Origin: Diphasiastrum complanatum
Lineage: Eukaryota > Streptophyta > Lycopodiopsida > Lycopodiales > Lycopodiaceae
Assembly (NCBI GenBank): GCA_029204225.1
Contig: CM055096.1
Span: 58,169,600 to 58,233,599 of the forward strand
Reading direction: 5' to 3'
DNA: 64,000 bases
In this document: positions 44,359 to 55,714 of the stretch, piece by piece
Layout of the letters: each line of letters begins with the position of its first letter
Position numbering within the stretch: position 1 is the stretch's first letter
The notes under the pieces: model-generated
Told to the model about the DNA's origin: nothing
The model's input: only the letters and a program-made list of their open reading frames with translations
The model's database searches: none
Program-made: the position numbers and the translations under genes

Positions 44359-45692
44359 AAGTATTATATTGTATGATTATTCCTTATTATTCAAAGCATA
44401 TGTTGAGAAGCAATTCTCATTGAAGATCAAAGCTTTGAGGAGTATTGGAGCTCTTGAAGGAATAGCACCATATGAAGTTTTATTCAAGATGAAGCCTAAG
44501 GTTGATCACCTTAGTGAACTTGGTAGTGCTTGCTTTGCACATATTCCCTTGGAAATAAGGAGGAAGGATGATCCAAGCTCATGGATCATGATTGGAGACT
44601 CATCTATCAAGGAGGCCTTTAGTGTCTTTACACTCTCTATTTCAAAAGTGATTGTGAATAGAGATGTCATATTGCATGAAGATTCAATATTGGAAGTGGC
44701 CGAGATCAAGGCTTCTCAAGAAGCATCACAAGTTATCTCTTTTGAAGGTATTCAAGTTATGATGGGACTTTGGTGTGAGGAGGAGTCTCTTCTTCAAATG
44801 ATTTCAAGAAGATCTTCAAGATGCATGGCCGAGTCTTTACGGCTCACCTTACATGGCAAAGAGGGGCATCTTTCATGTTGTATCTACTACAACACATTCA
44901 TATATGCTTCTCTTTTTTTGCTTGATATGCTATCTTGCTTCATTGAATTTTTTGGATCTCAAAGTTCAAGAAAAGCTATACTAGTTTTGTATGATGCTTA
45001 TGGTATGGACATGTTTCTTGTCATTATTGACTTAGATATGTTTCCAATACTTTTTGAAAGCAAGATATTGTATTGTCAAAAGTATGCTCTTGGTTCTAGT
45101 AAGAACAAGATTGAGCTTGTTACTCACTTTTTTGAAAATCATGTTTTCACATGTTTTGAGGCAAATTGTAAACTCCTCTTGAGATTAAGTGAAGCATACA
45201 AAGTGGACACTTACATCCTTGAGAGAGTAATTAGCCTAAAAAAGATTAAGGTAGTCTTTGATATCAAGATTAGATCCATCATGGATATAGTTCATTGTAT
45301 GTGGACTAGTCAAGCTAGAAAGCATAATCTTGATAATCATCATGGTTTCACATCTTATGATCTTGATCTCCATGATCCTTATGAGTCTTGGAAGCCTCGG
45401 ATTTCTCTACTTATGGTGCATCCATCATGCAAGTGGAACTTTCAAAGTAAAGATCATCATCAAGCATGGAGGAAGCCCATGATCATAGTGGCATATTGGT
45501 GGAGCACTCTTCAAAAGGCATTGGCAAGAGATCTCTACCAAAGAGATCTTATCATGGATATGGTGAGGGTGTTGCTATGATGGATCCCTTGGCTGATCTT
45601 CACTTCTTATGCATACCAAATGATCCACTCAATAAGATTTACAAACTTCTCAAGTGAACTAGTAACTTTCCAAGCTATTTTTTGAGGAGGAG
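44359..45692 (+). pseudogene. Element C 3' internal region with a 403-codon chimeric open frame
   Basis: The frame 44369-45580 starts as decayed integrase: KAYVEKQFSLKIKALRS, then a segment like the integrase C-terminus (APYEVLFKMKPKVDHLSELG, FAHIPLEIRRKDDPSS, VIVNRDVILHED) and RRSSRCMAESLRLT, the linker before RT. From about residue 170 on (ASLFLLDMLSCFIEFF onward) it no longer resembles RT or RNase H, yet stays open for about 230 codons. The stretch to the purine tract GAGGAGGAG at 45684 is non-coding. This is either an unrelated insert or very diverged pol. Confidence 0.5.
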
Positions 45693-45851
45693 TGTGAGAA
45701 ATTGGCAAAAATCTAGCTTGGTATTTTTATCAACAAAATTTGTAAGTGAATCTCACATGTGTGGAGGATGTTTTCACGTGTGGAGAATTGTGAATTAAAT
45801 TAAAAATGTTAGATATAGGGGTCTTATGTTTTTTGTCTCAAGCATCTAGGT
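45693..45851 (+). repeat. Element C 3' LTR, truncated (159 bp)
   Basis: Starts TGTGAGAAATTGGC after the purine tract and follows the 5' LTR until CAAGCATCTAGG. It has an extra ATGTTTTCACGTGTGGAG relative to the 5' LTR. It is cut where unrelated DNA begins at 45852. Confidence 0.75.
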
Positions 45852-46092
45852 CGTCGCGGCATACCAACAGCAAAATGATTGACATTTGACAATGTAATGC
45901 TAGCCTAGATCTCTTCTTGTACTTCACTAGATCTTGTCCTCCTTGAGGCTCTTCCTCTTTACCAAGAACAAGATCATACAAATCTTGGAGCACTAGAAGT
46001 GACTCCATTCTTACTTTCCAGATTGAATAGTTACTTGAATTCAACCTTTCACTAGCTTCAAGATCATTGTTACTATTTACGAGGTACATTAA
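45852..46092 (-). pseudogene. Copia Gag N-terminal fragment
   Basis: Minus strand. Encodes MYLVNSNNDLEASERLN, SSNYSIWKVRMESLLVLQDL and KYKKRSRLALHC, the Gag N-terminus in the style of C. It ends in unrelated sequence; no other part of this element is adjacent. Confidence 0.6.
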
Positions 46093-46387
46093 TGTTGACA
46101 ACTGTGACCAGCTGTCATTAGCCGTAGGCTAGTCTATTAGTCTACTTGTAGGTTTTCTCTCTCTATCAGGGGTTCAGGGTCTATTTGTACATTTTACATT
46201 CTGTATGAGTTAGAGTGATAGAGTGACAGTGCGTGTTCTTCTTCCGTCTTCTTGTAACATTACTTCGTTGAAGTTGTCTGTAATTAATGGAAAATTCATA
46301 AATTTTGGATTTGGGTACATCTTTTATGATATTCGACACAAGTTTTGTTGAATAAAGAGTTACCTCCAAATATTATCAAGTTTTCGA
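46093..46387 (+). repeat. LTR-like segment, uncertain
   Basis: TGTTGACAACTGTGACC opens and ATTCGACACA (46340) may close a segment of about 248 bp with CT-rich and TTGTAACATT-like text. No primer-binding site or purine tract supports it. Confidence 0.25.
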
Positions 46388-46600
46388 TGGTTCTGTAAGC
46401 ACGTACATGAACGAGAATTGAGAAAAGGAGATTTAGTGTTGTATTATCTAGGGAGTCTAACTAATATCTTGAAATCAAAGGATCAACATTGGGAAGGACC
46501 ATATCAAATTTTAGACATCTTTGGTAACAATGTGTTGATTTCTTGGCAGAATCCACCTATCACCCACATGAGAGGAAGATTGATCTTAATTGAGGGATAA
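46388..46600 (+). pseudogene. Gypsy-type integrase C-terminus
   Basis: The frame reads KHVHERELRKGDLVLYYLGS and, after about a dozen residues, HWEGPYQILDIFGNNVLISW, the SH3-like C-terminal domain of Ty3/gypsy integrases (GDLVL ... WEGPY). It stops at 46600. No catalytic integrase, RT or LTR is adjacent, so it is an isolated fragment. Confidence 0.6.
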
Positions 46601-47086
46601 TTGACTCCTTATTTCATATTATGAAGGCGGGTGTCACATTCAACCAACATCAGTTGGGAGAACCGTGACGGAAGACAACATGGAGATTTCCATACAATGA
46701 TGTGTGCCGTGAGGGAAGCACGTATGGTCATCACATCGCAAATAAAAACAAAAAACAAAAAAACACAAAAAAAAAGAAAAGAAAAGAAGCAACGAGTACA
46801 TTTTATGGGAAACAGAAAAAAATAAGATAGAGTTACGAGAGTAATAGTAATGGAAAATATTGTATATGTCTAAAAAGAATTATCAAACTGTGGGTTAGAT
46901 TATTTGTCAGAATGATTTGATGTTGTTATGTTTTGATTCAACTATAGTGTGGTGCAGGTATTGCAATGTCACAATGGTACAAGGTTGCGGCTTTATTTTG
47001 AGGAATTTAAAATAATAATAATAAATGTTGAATCGTGTGGGGGGGAAAAAGATAAAGTGAGTAGGTTTATTGCACTGAGCACAAGG
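46601..47086. other. Spacer after the gypsy fragment
   Basis: Possibly the 3' untranslated part of the gypsy element, with an A-rich tract at 46741-46790. No gene seen. Confidence 0.35.
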
Positions 47087-47160
47087 GTGTTAAATTTCAC
47101 ACGTGTGGACTGTCCACTACATGTACTTGTGATCTCCTAAGGTGTGTAGATGCACCAAGA
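47087..47160 (-). repeat. C-type LTR end fragment
   Basis: The complement matches the last 75 bp of the element C 5' LTR (CTTGGTGCATCTACACACC ... CACACGTGTGAAA). CACACGTGTG at 47098-47107. No primer-binding site follows, so it is a 3' LTR end or a filler piece. Confidence 0.65.
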
Positions 47161-47728
47161 GTGCGAAATGTGCGACAATTGCCCTTCAGATTTGTAGTGC
47201 CTTGCCTTTGAAAATAGCAGTTAGGAAATGCGAAGATGGATAACTTAAAAGAGCAACGGCTAGGCACAACCATATGCCAAATTCAAAAGTAGTAAAAGGG
47301 CTGTCTTAATGCCACAAAACAAATTTAACTCGTACCCCACTAAATGCAACTTATGATTAGGTGATACACAACGGCAAAGGCAAAGGCTTAAGATTTAGCA
47401 ATTAAAAGCCGAATTCATTAACAAATTGTTGAAACCAGGCCCTGTTGATCGTGATTGTTGTTACGCAGGTCTAACGATCATGAAACTTGTTGCTCGCGTA
47501 CAAGAGCTTAATGAAGGTTGCTCACACAATGACGATCGAGAAGTGAGTTTTGGATACCCCGCTCACCTTTTGATCTATCTTAGCACTACTAAACACTAAC
47601 AGATTCAATGGCCATCACCGTTGAAAAGACACGTATATCACTGCTTCGTTAATGTTGACTTAGCCTCAGTCCTTATTCTTTGATTGATCATAACTTCTAT
47701 TAAAGGTGAATTGCATGTCATTAATGAC
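47161..47728. other. Spacer, no feature seen
   Basis: Unique-looking DNA up to the left edge of duplication copy 2. No gene or repeat recognised. Confidence 0.4.
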
Positions 47729-48009
47729 CTTTATGCACAATTCCTGGTAAAAATTGTATTTAAGCCAATACATTGCTAATTTATAATTTAAAAAGTGCTC
47801 CATCATGAAATTTCTTGATGGAGTGGGTCACTCGAGGCTCTAGAAACTAGTTGGATAAGATTCTTTAGAAGTTTTGGAGATTTTTTATAATGATATGTAC
47901 ATTTTTATTAAATCAAGATAGTTTAGTTGATGTGTTATTTTGTTTTACGCTCCAAGCCCCTTAAAATGGGAGACATTGAGAAAAAAGAGGTACACTCTTT
48001 GAAAGCACA

Positions 48010-49570
48010 AGTCTTGCCCTTTTGAAAGTCAAGTACATAATCTATATCATTAGAAACTGCACCATGGCTACCTTTGTCTTTGAAATAAGATTAATAATGG
48101 GTTAAAACTCAATATTTACTTTTATAAGGTTAGGATGGCATGTTTTTGCAACATATGAGTGTGATTTACATGATAGAATCACAACACAAGAAACAAAAAT
48201 TAGGATGGAACGCTTTTGCAACATATGAGCGTGATTTACAAGGTAGAATTATGGCACAACTGGAAATGAAAAGCAAAATGGCCTTCCAAAATACAAAACG
48301 GTCATCAGAAATCATAGCATGCAACCTTGGCCTATAATTTCATGAAACAACAAGAGGACATGCCCATTTGCCTGTTCACTACTCAGCCTCATCTCACTCT
48401 ACTAAGCTCATTGAAATTGGCCATCAGGCCACTTACAGGACAAAATGGGTGTATCCATGGCTATAGCATAGTATTGTTGTACTTTTAGGGTGGACAAACA
48501 TTCCTCTAATCTATGGTCTAAGAGGTTACACTTTTCCTAGGGTGCTACATACTACGTATTCTTTGAAATGAATTATGCTACACCTTGTAGCAGGCTCACT
48601 TTGTGGGAGTGGCAAAGCTTGCTACAAGCGGTAGCACGCTTACTCCCAACCAATATGGGTTGTAATGGACGAATGGTTGAATGGCACATCGTTGTTATGT
48701 TAGAGTGTAGGAACTCTAGTCTGAAGGAATGAGAGTGTGCCACATGAACACTTTTTTTGCCAATGTAGATTAAGAATCTAGCTTCTATCTCCACCACTTT
48801 ATATATGCATAAGACAAGCCCTTCTGAAACTCAAGTACAAAACCATTATCATTAGAAACTCCACCATGGCTTCGTTCATGTCCAAAATAAGATTAATACT
48901 TAGTTAAAACTCAATATTTACTTATATCGGGTTAGGATGGCATTTTTTTGCAACATATGAGCATGATTTAAAAGGCATAATCACAACACCGAAAACAGAA
49001 AGCAAAATGGCCTTCCAAAATGCAAAATGGCCATGAAAGAACACATAATGGCTTATAGATCAAGCAACCTTGGCCTATAACATCATGGAAAGGTAGGAGG
49101 GGCTTAGATTTCATCTGCTCTAGCAAGCTCATCAAAATTGGCCACCAAGCCACTTATGCGACAAAATGGGTCTATCCATGGACTTTGCATAGTATTACTG
49201 TACTTTTAGGATATCCATGGTAGGGTAGACAAATATTCCTCTAGTATGTGGTCTAAGAGAGAGAGGCTACACTTTTCCTCAGGTGCTACTTGTTACCTAA
49301 CGCATATTTGCTCGAGAGGAAGCTTACTAGAAAGTGTAGTAGGCTCAAGCTGCTGAAGTGGCAAGGTTTGGTACAAGCGGTAGCAAGTTTACTCCCAGCC
49401 AATACATATGGATATTAATGGCCAAATGGCTGAATGACACTTCATCTACTTTTAAAAGAAGCATGGTTTGTACCCGTGCTCTCAAGGAACTAGAGTGTGT
49501 CACATGAACACTTTTTATGCCAATGTCCATTACAAACCTTGCCTCCATATCCACCACTATATATATATCC
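48010..49570 (+). repeat. Tandemly duplicated GLP upstream region (copy 2)
   Basis: Same two-unit structure as at 4210-5560, with the first unit more complete. GATGGCATGTTTTTGCAACA and GATGGAACGCTTTTGCAACA at about 48134 and 48204 show a further short internal repeat. Confidence 0.65.
49557..49569 (+). promoter_or_regulatory. TATA box of GLP copy 2
   Basis: CTATATATATATC, identical to copy 1, about 160 bp upstream of the start codon because of the 32-bp leader deletion. Confidence 0.65.
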
Positions 49571-49726
49571 CTTGTGTATCCCACTCTCACACATGAGTCA
49601 ATCATACTCTCGTTTCAGCAGCGACACACAGTCTAGTTCCAAGTGTTTTTCATAGTCAATCTTACTTTGTATAGGCTCTCTTTGCCATCCATTTGGAAAC
49701 TGGCAACAAAGTTCATTCTAGACAAA

Positions 49727-50413
49727 ATGCAAGCCTCTACCTCTTTCAATATCCTTGCAGGCTGGCTGCTGATATTCCTGGCCTTGCTCCTGCTACAATT
49801 CGCGCCTGTCAATGTCAATGCTGCCGATCCGGATCCTTTACAGGACTTCTGTGTTGCTGATCTTACCAAGGATATATACGTGAACGGCTACCCTTGCAAA
49901 AAACCAGCCAGTGTCACGACAGAGGATTTTGTTTATGATGGCTTGGTAATTCCTTCCCCGACTAACAACAGTTTCAGAGCCAGCGCTCAATTTGCTCAGG
50001 TGGATACATTTCCGGGCTTAAACACCATTGGGCTTACCTTTGCCAGGCTTCAGTTTGCAGCGGGAGGAGTGATCCGGCCTCACACCCACCCCCGTGCATC
50101 CGAGATCATTTATATTATAGAAGGAAGTGTGTACGCTGGTTTTGTCACTGCTGACAACAAGCTATTTGCCAAGGTCCTCAGCAAAAATGAGCTCATGATC
50201 TTTCCAAGAGGACTCATTCACTTTCAGCTGAATGTAGCTCAAGATGCCCCAGCTCAAGCCGTGGTTGCTCTGAACAGCCAATACCCTGGCTTCCAGGCCA
50301 CTGGGGATTCCTTGTTCGGCTCAGACATGAAGGATGAAGTGCTAGAGAAATCACTTTTCTTGGATAAGAAGACAGTGGACAAACTGAAAGCAATTTTCTC
50401 AGGCTCCAAATAA
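49727..50413 (+). CDS. Germin-like protein (secreted cupin), copy 2
   Basis: 228 residues. The protein is identical to copy 1 by direct comparison: signal peptide, Cys42/Cys57, manganese ligands His119, His121, Glu126 and His165 are all kept. The coding DNA differs at four sites (codons for Thr5, Phe68, Ala148 and Ala174), all synonymous third positions. The open frame extends upstream to 49643 because of the leader deletion, but ATG 49727 matches copy 1 and begins the signal peptide. AATAAA at 50510. Both copies are therefore probably functional, or the duplication is recent; differences in expression are possible through the leader and upstream indels. Confidence 0.96.
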   Translation: MQASTSFNILAGWLLIFLALLLLQFAPVNVNAADPDPLQDFCVADLTKDIYVNGYPCKKPASVTTEDFVYDGLVIPSPTNNSFRASAQFAQVDTFPGLNTIGLTFARLQFAAGGVIRPHTHPRASEIIYIIEGSVYAGFVTADNKLFAKVLSKNELMIFPRGLIHFQLNVAQDAPAQAVVALNSQYPGFQATGDSLFGSDMKDEVLEKSLFLDKKTVDKLKAIFSGSK

Positions 50414-50509
50414 TCCCTGCATCGGAGTCGAGTTCATCATCGAAGCCACTTGCAACGTCAATTGCCATCTCGACATTCGATAATAATAACATTTGATTAT
50501 CTTGATTAT

Positions 50510-50515
50510 AATAAA
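50510..50515 (+). other. Candidate polyadenylation signal of GLP copy 2
   Basis: AATAAA 97 bp after the stop, as in copy 1. Confidence 0.5.
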
Positions 50516-50825
50516 TGTTTGAATATCTTGCAGCCTGCAATCTGCTGTTCGAAACTGATAGTTGTTTCAAAGCCGTAATTTATACATACTACTACCGCAG
50601 TCTGAAGTGTTTAAATTTCGTCTTTAGCCTCTGATGGCAGACTGATCCTTCTTCAGTAATAAGGGTACTCATCGCTTTGCTTTGACTCAGATGTATTTGC
50701 ACCCGTACCTATGAAAATTGATCACCAAGTCTTCTAATCAGAATATGGTCATTGGTCATGCTTTCTATCCAGCGAGTTGTTGAGGAATTAGTCATCTAGT
50801 TCGTATCTCGAACAGCGATTTCTGG

Positions 50826-51543
50826 CTAAAGTTTGTAACAAAAAAAATAAATTGCATCTCCTAAGGATGGAGTTGGCATTGGACCACAAAGATCACTATG
50901 TACAAGATCTAATACATGTTTTGTTTTGATGGAATGTGATCTGGGAAATCTGCTTCTAGAGTGTTTGCCATAGATGCAAGATTCATAAAAAAAATCTAAT
51001 GAAAGAGGGAAATACAATCCATCAACTAAATTATTACAACGCATGTAAGAAAGTGATCTTGTATTCACGTGTCCAAATCGACTATGTTATAGTATAGCAT
51101 GATCGTTTACATTTTCATTTGAACTACTAATATCAATTATGGAAACTACTTTAGAACCTTAGAAAGGAGGTCTATACATATAAATTTTTGACTCTAGTGC
51201 AGGTACTCAGAGTAGTATCTTCTTCAAAGATTGTACACTATTCAGATGAGAAAGTAACAGTGTAACCCGCATCAATTATCTAGAAAATTGACAATGGGAT
51301 TTTAGATAGCTGAGGTACGTGAAAAACATTCAGAGCATAAATAGAGAGAGTGATATTGAACACTACCTTGATTGTCCCTTTGCCTTCAACATAGATGGTG
51401 CTTAAATCTCCAAGATAGATGAATTGATCTATGGTATTAGCTTCATATTTAATAAACCGCTCCCGTCGGGGTGTCATGTGTTGGGTAGCATCATTGTCTA
51501 GATACCAGTTGTTGTAGTCTTCGTTGCTACTATTGTAAGCCAT
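50826..51543 (-). pseudogene. Copia protease / integrase remnant N (copy 2)
   Basis: Duplicate of 6829-7563, with YLDNDATQHMT in the protease and VHSDLCGPM in integrase. It differs by a 44-bp patch replacing about 24 bp at 51129-51172. Confidence 0.7.
51129..51172 (+). repeat. Templated patch from the A/F 3' module
   Basis: ATATCAATTATGGAAACTAC and TTAGAAAGGAGGTCTATAC match 21382-21425 in element A (ATATCAATTATGAAAGATAC, TTAGAAAGGAGATCTATAC). Copy 1 has unrelated sequence here, so the patch arrived after the duplication. Confidence 0.6.
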
Positions 51544-53239
51544 TAACAGTTTTGATGGTTTGTCTCCATCAGAATATTGCTCTTTTTTTTGGATTAGATT
51601 AACACATTTTTAGCAAATAAAAAAAAAAACATAAAAATGTGCCTAGTAAATTAAAAGTTTTCCTAGATTAAATTGATCCACATACATTTTTTCACCTGGC
51701 AATTAAAAAATGGTCCAAATTGATTTCATAACTAGGCAAATCCGTGGGAAAGCAGGAAATTTTCCCAATCTCTTATATAGTAAATGATTACAAGTTCCTT
51801 GTGGAGAGAGTTGCAAAAGATTCGATGAAATTGAGATGCCATTGACGAGGGTTCACAAAGCCCTTAGAATGTCAAAATCATAGTTGAAATTGGAAAATCA
51901 AATATCACTTGCATAAAAATTAGCACTTCTTCAATAACTTCACGAATTGGGATGTTCATACAGCTTCCACGGGTGATCAGTCAATAGAATTCCTTTCTCC
52001 AAGTTCAGCTTCAATCGTTCAAGTTATTGCTATGCAGATGTTTGTTTGGATTTTGTGTAGTATGGTGTTTAAAATGTGAATTTATGATGGTGACTTGTAA
52101 CCCTAAAATTCTTGAAATGGGGTCTTACTTTGTTATATACGTTTTCAAGTGACAGAGTTTTAGGAATAAAATATACAAATACAACTCATGACAGTATAGG
52201 ATGTACGGAATCAACATGCCAACATGTACTTTGTTATATGCATTTTCAAGTGATAGAATATTTTTAGACTGGGCAATTTCACTATATATGTTAGCAAATG
52301 GTTTTAGCTCAAGTGATTATGGGATAATCTGAGGTATGCCACGTGGCCAGCAGCAGCAAGGAGCCCAGTCAGTGTTCGGGAAAGCCGACATAGTACAAGA
52401 ATGGAACCGACATCTTTTTCCAAAAATCGGCATGGCAAAAATTGTACAAGATTTTTTATGTCATAAATCTTGGGTTTTATAAGGGAAAACCGGCAAGTAA
52501 GAGCATGTCACTCAATAGGGACCGAAGAACTTTTTCACATATCGGTTTTTGGATGGAAACCTCAAAAAGGTTTCCCGAACACTGGAGCCCAATGCTGGGC
52601 GGACAGCAGAAGCGAGGCACTTGCCGGGCCAAATCTCACGTGCCAGAAGATAGGAGGAATTAATAGGAACTTCAGTAGGCTGCAGCACGATCACATTTCC
52701 ATTATGAATGAATTTGAGAGATCCATTCCAAACAAACAAGGACTTCAATAAATCTCAAGATGTGGGCTGCGATACTAAGTTATAAAACAGAAGTGAAATA
52801 CAGCGGTCCAGTTCATAAAAAAAGATGACAACGTAGCCAACTAAATCTGACCTCCATTGATTAAGACTGAGGTATATTTAGACTTAGTAATAAAGCAATA
52901 CGTCGGGAATGAGGAAATTCTCTTCCTGCATAGAGCAGTACATAAGATATGAAACGTCAAAAGGAAAGCAACATGTTTAATGCAAAGTCCCGAAAGTCAC
53001 TCAAATAGATCTACTTAGAGTTTAAATTTTTTATACATATGCATTTATCATTTTTATTAACAAGACAATAATTTTGTATAAACTATTGATGTTATAAACA
53101 TTTTGAGCTTGGACCATTTTTTTTTACATATTGATATTTAAAACTTGTTTTTAGTCTTTCATACTTAATTTAATTGCACAAATTTAACTCTATGTTTTCT
53201 TAAATTTTAATCAACTACACCAACAAAAATTTTGCAAGT
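51544..53239. other. Intergenic DNA without a supported gene (copy 2)
   Basis: Duplicate of 7564-9214. The open frames around 52470-52751 are not conserved in frame in copy 1. Confidence 0.5.
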
Positions 53240-53530
53240 GGTGACAAGACTTCTGGGGTCTAATGGAGTCCCATTTTGGGGTAGAATGGAGCCAACACAT
53301 GGCTCAATTTTGTTTTAGTTTTTTTTTTTTAAAATTGTGGCACCTTGGAATAGACCACAGAGTAATCGCAACTATGGACCTGGAATAACTAGAGATATGG
53401 ACCTCATAATAAGTGTTTTTTAAACCTCAAAATAAACCTCAATTGCATGAGTTTACTCTCAAAAATTGGTGTTTAGATATATGATGGTTCCCGTATTACA
53501 TTTCAAGCTACCCGTTTTGTGAAAAACTAG
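53240..53530 (+). repeat. Dispersed repeat (copy 2)
   Basis: Duplicate of 9215-9490; related to 58195-58480 in inverted orientation. Confidence 0.65.
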
Positions 53531-53531
53531 C

Positions 53532-53995
53532 AAGATCTAGCTTGGATATTTCACAAATTCTTGTATGTGAGGAAATCTCACACGTGTGGAAAATAAGCAA
53601 AAGTGTTTTAGTCATGTTGAGTTAGGGGTACTTAAAGTTTTATAGACATCTATTTATGTGTGAGTAGGTGATAGGGCCATTTTTGGCATTAGTGGCAAAA
53701 TAGACTTGTACAAATGCCAAGTCATGATTAGGCCAAAAGTAGAAAGTGACATAGCATGAGTCACGTTGGGCTGATTACATTTTTCAAGTTGAGGTTGGGT
53801 GTGTGTCTCATCACTATTTGTTGGAATCCATCAAATTGGTCCAATCAAGTTAGAGAGCTTTTTTTGGAGTGAATGAGATTTCTACACTATTTTGGCAATC
53901 TTGATCTTCTCTCTCTACCCGAGTGTATTTTGTTGGATTCTCTCTACCGAGAGGAAGGCTTTTTCTGTTGGAGAACGAGGGTGTGTGAGAGAGAG
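53532..53995 (+). repeat. C/K-type LTR fragment (copy 2)
   Basis: Duplicate of 9492-9965, with CACACGTGTG at 53579-53588 and the pyrimidine motifs at 53907 and 53938. It has about 38 bp (near 53730-53770) absent from copy 1 and lacks part of the 9771-9810 stretch. Confidence 0.65.
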
Positions 53996-54479
53996 GAACA
54001 AAAATTAGATCTAAAAGAAACGAACACGAAAAGAAGCGAACTCGAAACTCGAAAGAGAAACAAACTCGAACAGAAAGTGTTCGTGCGCAACGGAATGAGC
54101 TATCTCACTCTTTCCCTAAGCATGACTATGCCTATCAGAAATGAACAGAATGTTAGTGATTGAAATCACGTTCGATCTGATTACATAGCCCAACATTAAG
54201 CAACAAAACATCAGAAGGATAATTTGTCGCGAACAACTAGACAAATTATTAGTCGCGAATGATTCGCGAAGAACTAGACTGAGCTTGACTTATAATCAGT
54301 CGTGAAAGCCAAGACCTAACATTAGTCACGAACAACTAGACTAATGATAATTTGCTAAGAACAGACTGCCAGATTAAGCAATAAGAGAGTCAGACAGAAT
54401 GTAGAAAAGCATAGCAATATTGACACAAATCTAAACACAGAACAAACAGAGCTATTATCAGATTAAGTCTAGCAAAATA

Positions 54480-55152
54480 TACAGGTCAATAATGTTGTTG
54501 AGCACAAGACAATAGCAAACGAAACCGCATGCCCTACAAAGCTAATCCAATCTGTGAAAGGAATAAACCTATTACTGACAATACAAAGAATTGATGTGCA
54601 AAAGCATCTACTTCGTCTATCTCTGATAAGCTTCTGATGAAATTATTTTTCACACACGTTGTGGAATATGCAAATGGTATCCAACATATATACATAATTT
54701 TATAGGTGTGCAGATGAAGAAAGTACAAAGTGGATGTGTTGTCTGTGGGAGATCGTGGGTGACTGCTTAAATGGTTTCCTAGTCTGTTTACCAACTAGAA
54801 GGTCTTGACAGACAAATAACTCGACTTTATCACGAGGATAGTCGAGATCAAGAACAATAGATACTTTTATAAATGACTTAATTTATACAAGTATCCATGT
54901 CTCTTTTCGAGTTCTAGAATCTTCCTGTTCTATCAACTACTTTGCACTGATCACACTCGAATTCTACTCTATGTCCTACATCTGTGATTCTACTTATAGA
55001 GAGCATATTCGTAGATAAGTTTGGTACATACAAGACTTTAGAGAATAGCTTAGATTGGTCACTTGCAAAGCTCAATCTTACAGTACCTTCACCTTTAATA
55101 GCTTGTGTGCTATTATCGCCAAGGTGAACATATTTATTGGTACTATAAGGTG
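54480..55152 (-). pseudogene. Element J remnant, truncated copy
   Basis: Duplicate of about 10440-11128. It contains the decayed pre-integrase zone and the end of the protease only; gag and LTR of J are absent here. Confidence 0.65.
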
Positions 55153-55301
55153 TATGTACACTTGAGGTTGATTTGACATAAATAGTTATAAACTGTAGTT
55201 AACTAATCCCTATAGTTTAGGAACTTCTTGTCATTCTTAGGTATACCTCTCATTCTCTTTGTTCTCATTCATACTCAACTTCCATAGAGATAATTTGGAC
55301 T

Positions 55302-55463
55302 AATGGCGACACGCAATGAGAGACCAAGAGGAACCATTGATGCGGGCCAGGATGAAGACGAGCAATTTGTTTGGTGCGGGCCATGCAATGGCCTAGTATC
55401 GGATCAACGCGCATGTGTACAATCAACAGTGAGGCAGTATAGGAGGCGCCCACCGAACCAATA
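55302..55463 (+). other. Short open frame of 53 codons, unknown
   Basis: MATRNERPRGTIDAGQDEDE start, rich in Arg, Asp and Gln. It is not recognised, and it runs through one of the repeated TATCGGATC motifs, so it may be open by chance. Confidence 0.2.
55358..55384 (-). other. Histone H3-like N-terminal codons, left of the foldback
   Basis: Minus strand. ATG at 55384 opens MARTKQIARLHPGP; the first nine residues match the histone H3 tail (MARTKQTAR) except Thr to Ile, then the resemblance ends. A repeated GC-rich motif lies about 30 bp upstream. A coincidence or an unrelated protein family cannot be excluded. Confidence 0.3.
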
Positions 55464-55714
55464 ACTCCAGTATGAAAGTCAGTAGTTGATAGCGGATCAA
55501 TGCGCAGGTGAGTATAGGCCATTGTTCGTTGTGTTAAATTTTTGGATCGAATTCGAGTCTTCATACTTTTCCATGCTGATATTTATTGTTTGGACAATCA
55601 CACACTTTGAAATCTTTGTAGATTAGAAGCGGCTACCTCCACGCCAAAGGGAGAATCTAGAATATCCCCTTTGAAAATTAGAATATTTCATTTAGTTTTC
55701 ATTTAGTATTGGAG

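Larger units (their letters stand above)
35269..45851 (+). mobile_element. Copia element C, interrupted by element B and truncated at its 3' end
   Basis: 5' LTR 35269-36071, internal region 36072-38189 and 44359-45692, partial 3' LTR 45693-45851. Gag and protease are recognisable, integrase is partial, and RT/RNase H are replaced by unrecognised sequence. Element B with its target duplication splits it at 38190/44358. The 3' LTR is cut off after about 159 bp. Confidence 0.8.
47729..55152 (+). repeat. Segmental duplication, copy 2 (contains GLP copy 2)
   Basis: Same order and orientation as 3921-11128. It is longer because it keeps about 230 bp near 48140-48370, and it carries a foreign patch at about 51129-51172. 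It lacks 32 bp in the GLP leader and stops abruptly within the element J protease. Confidence 0.92.
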
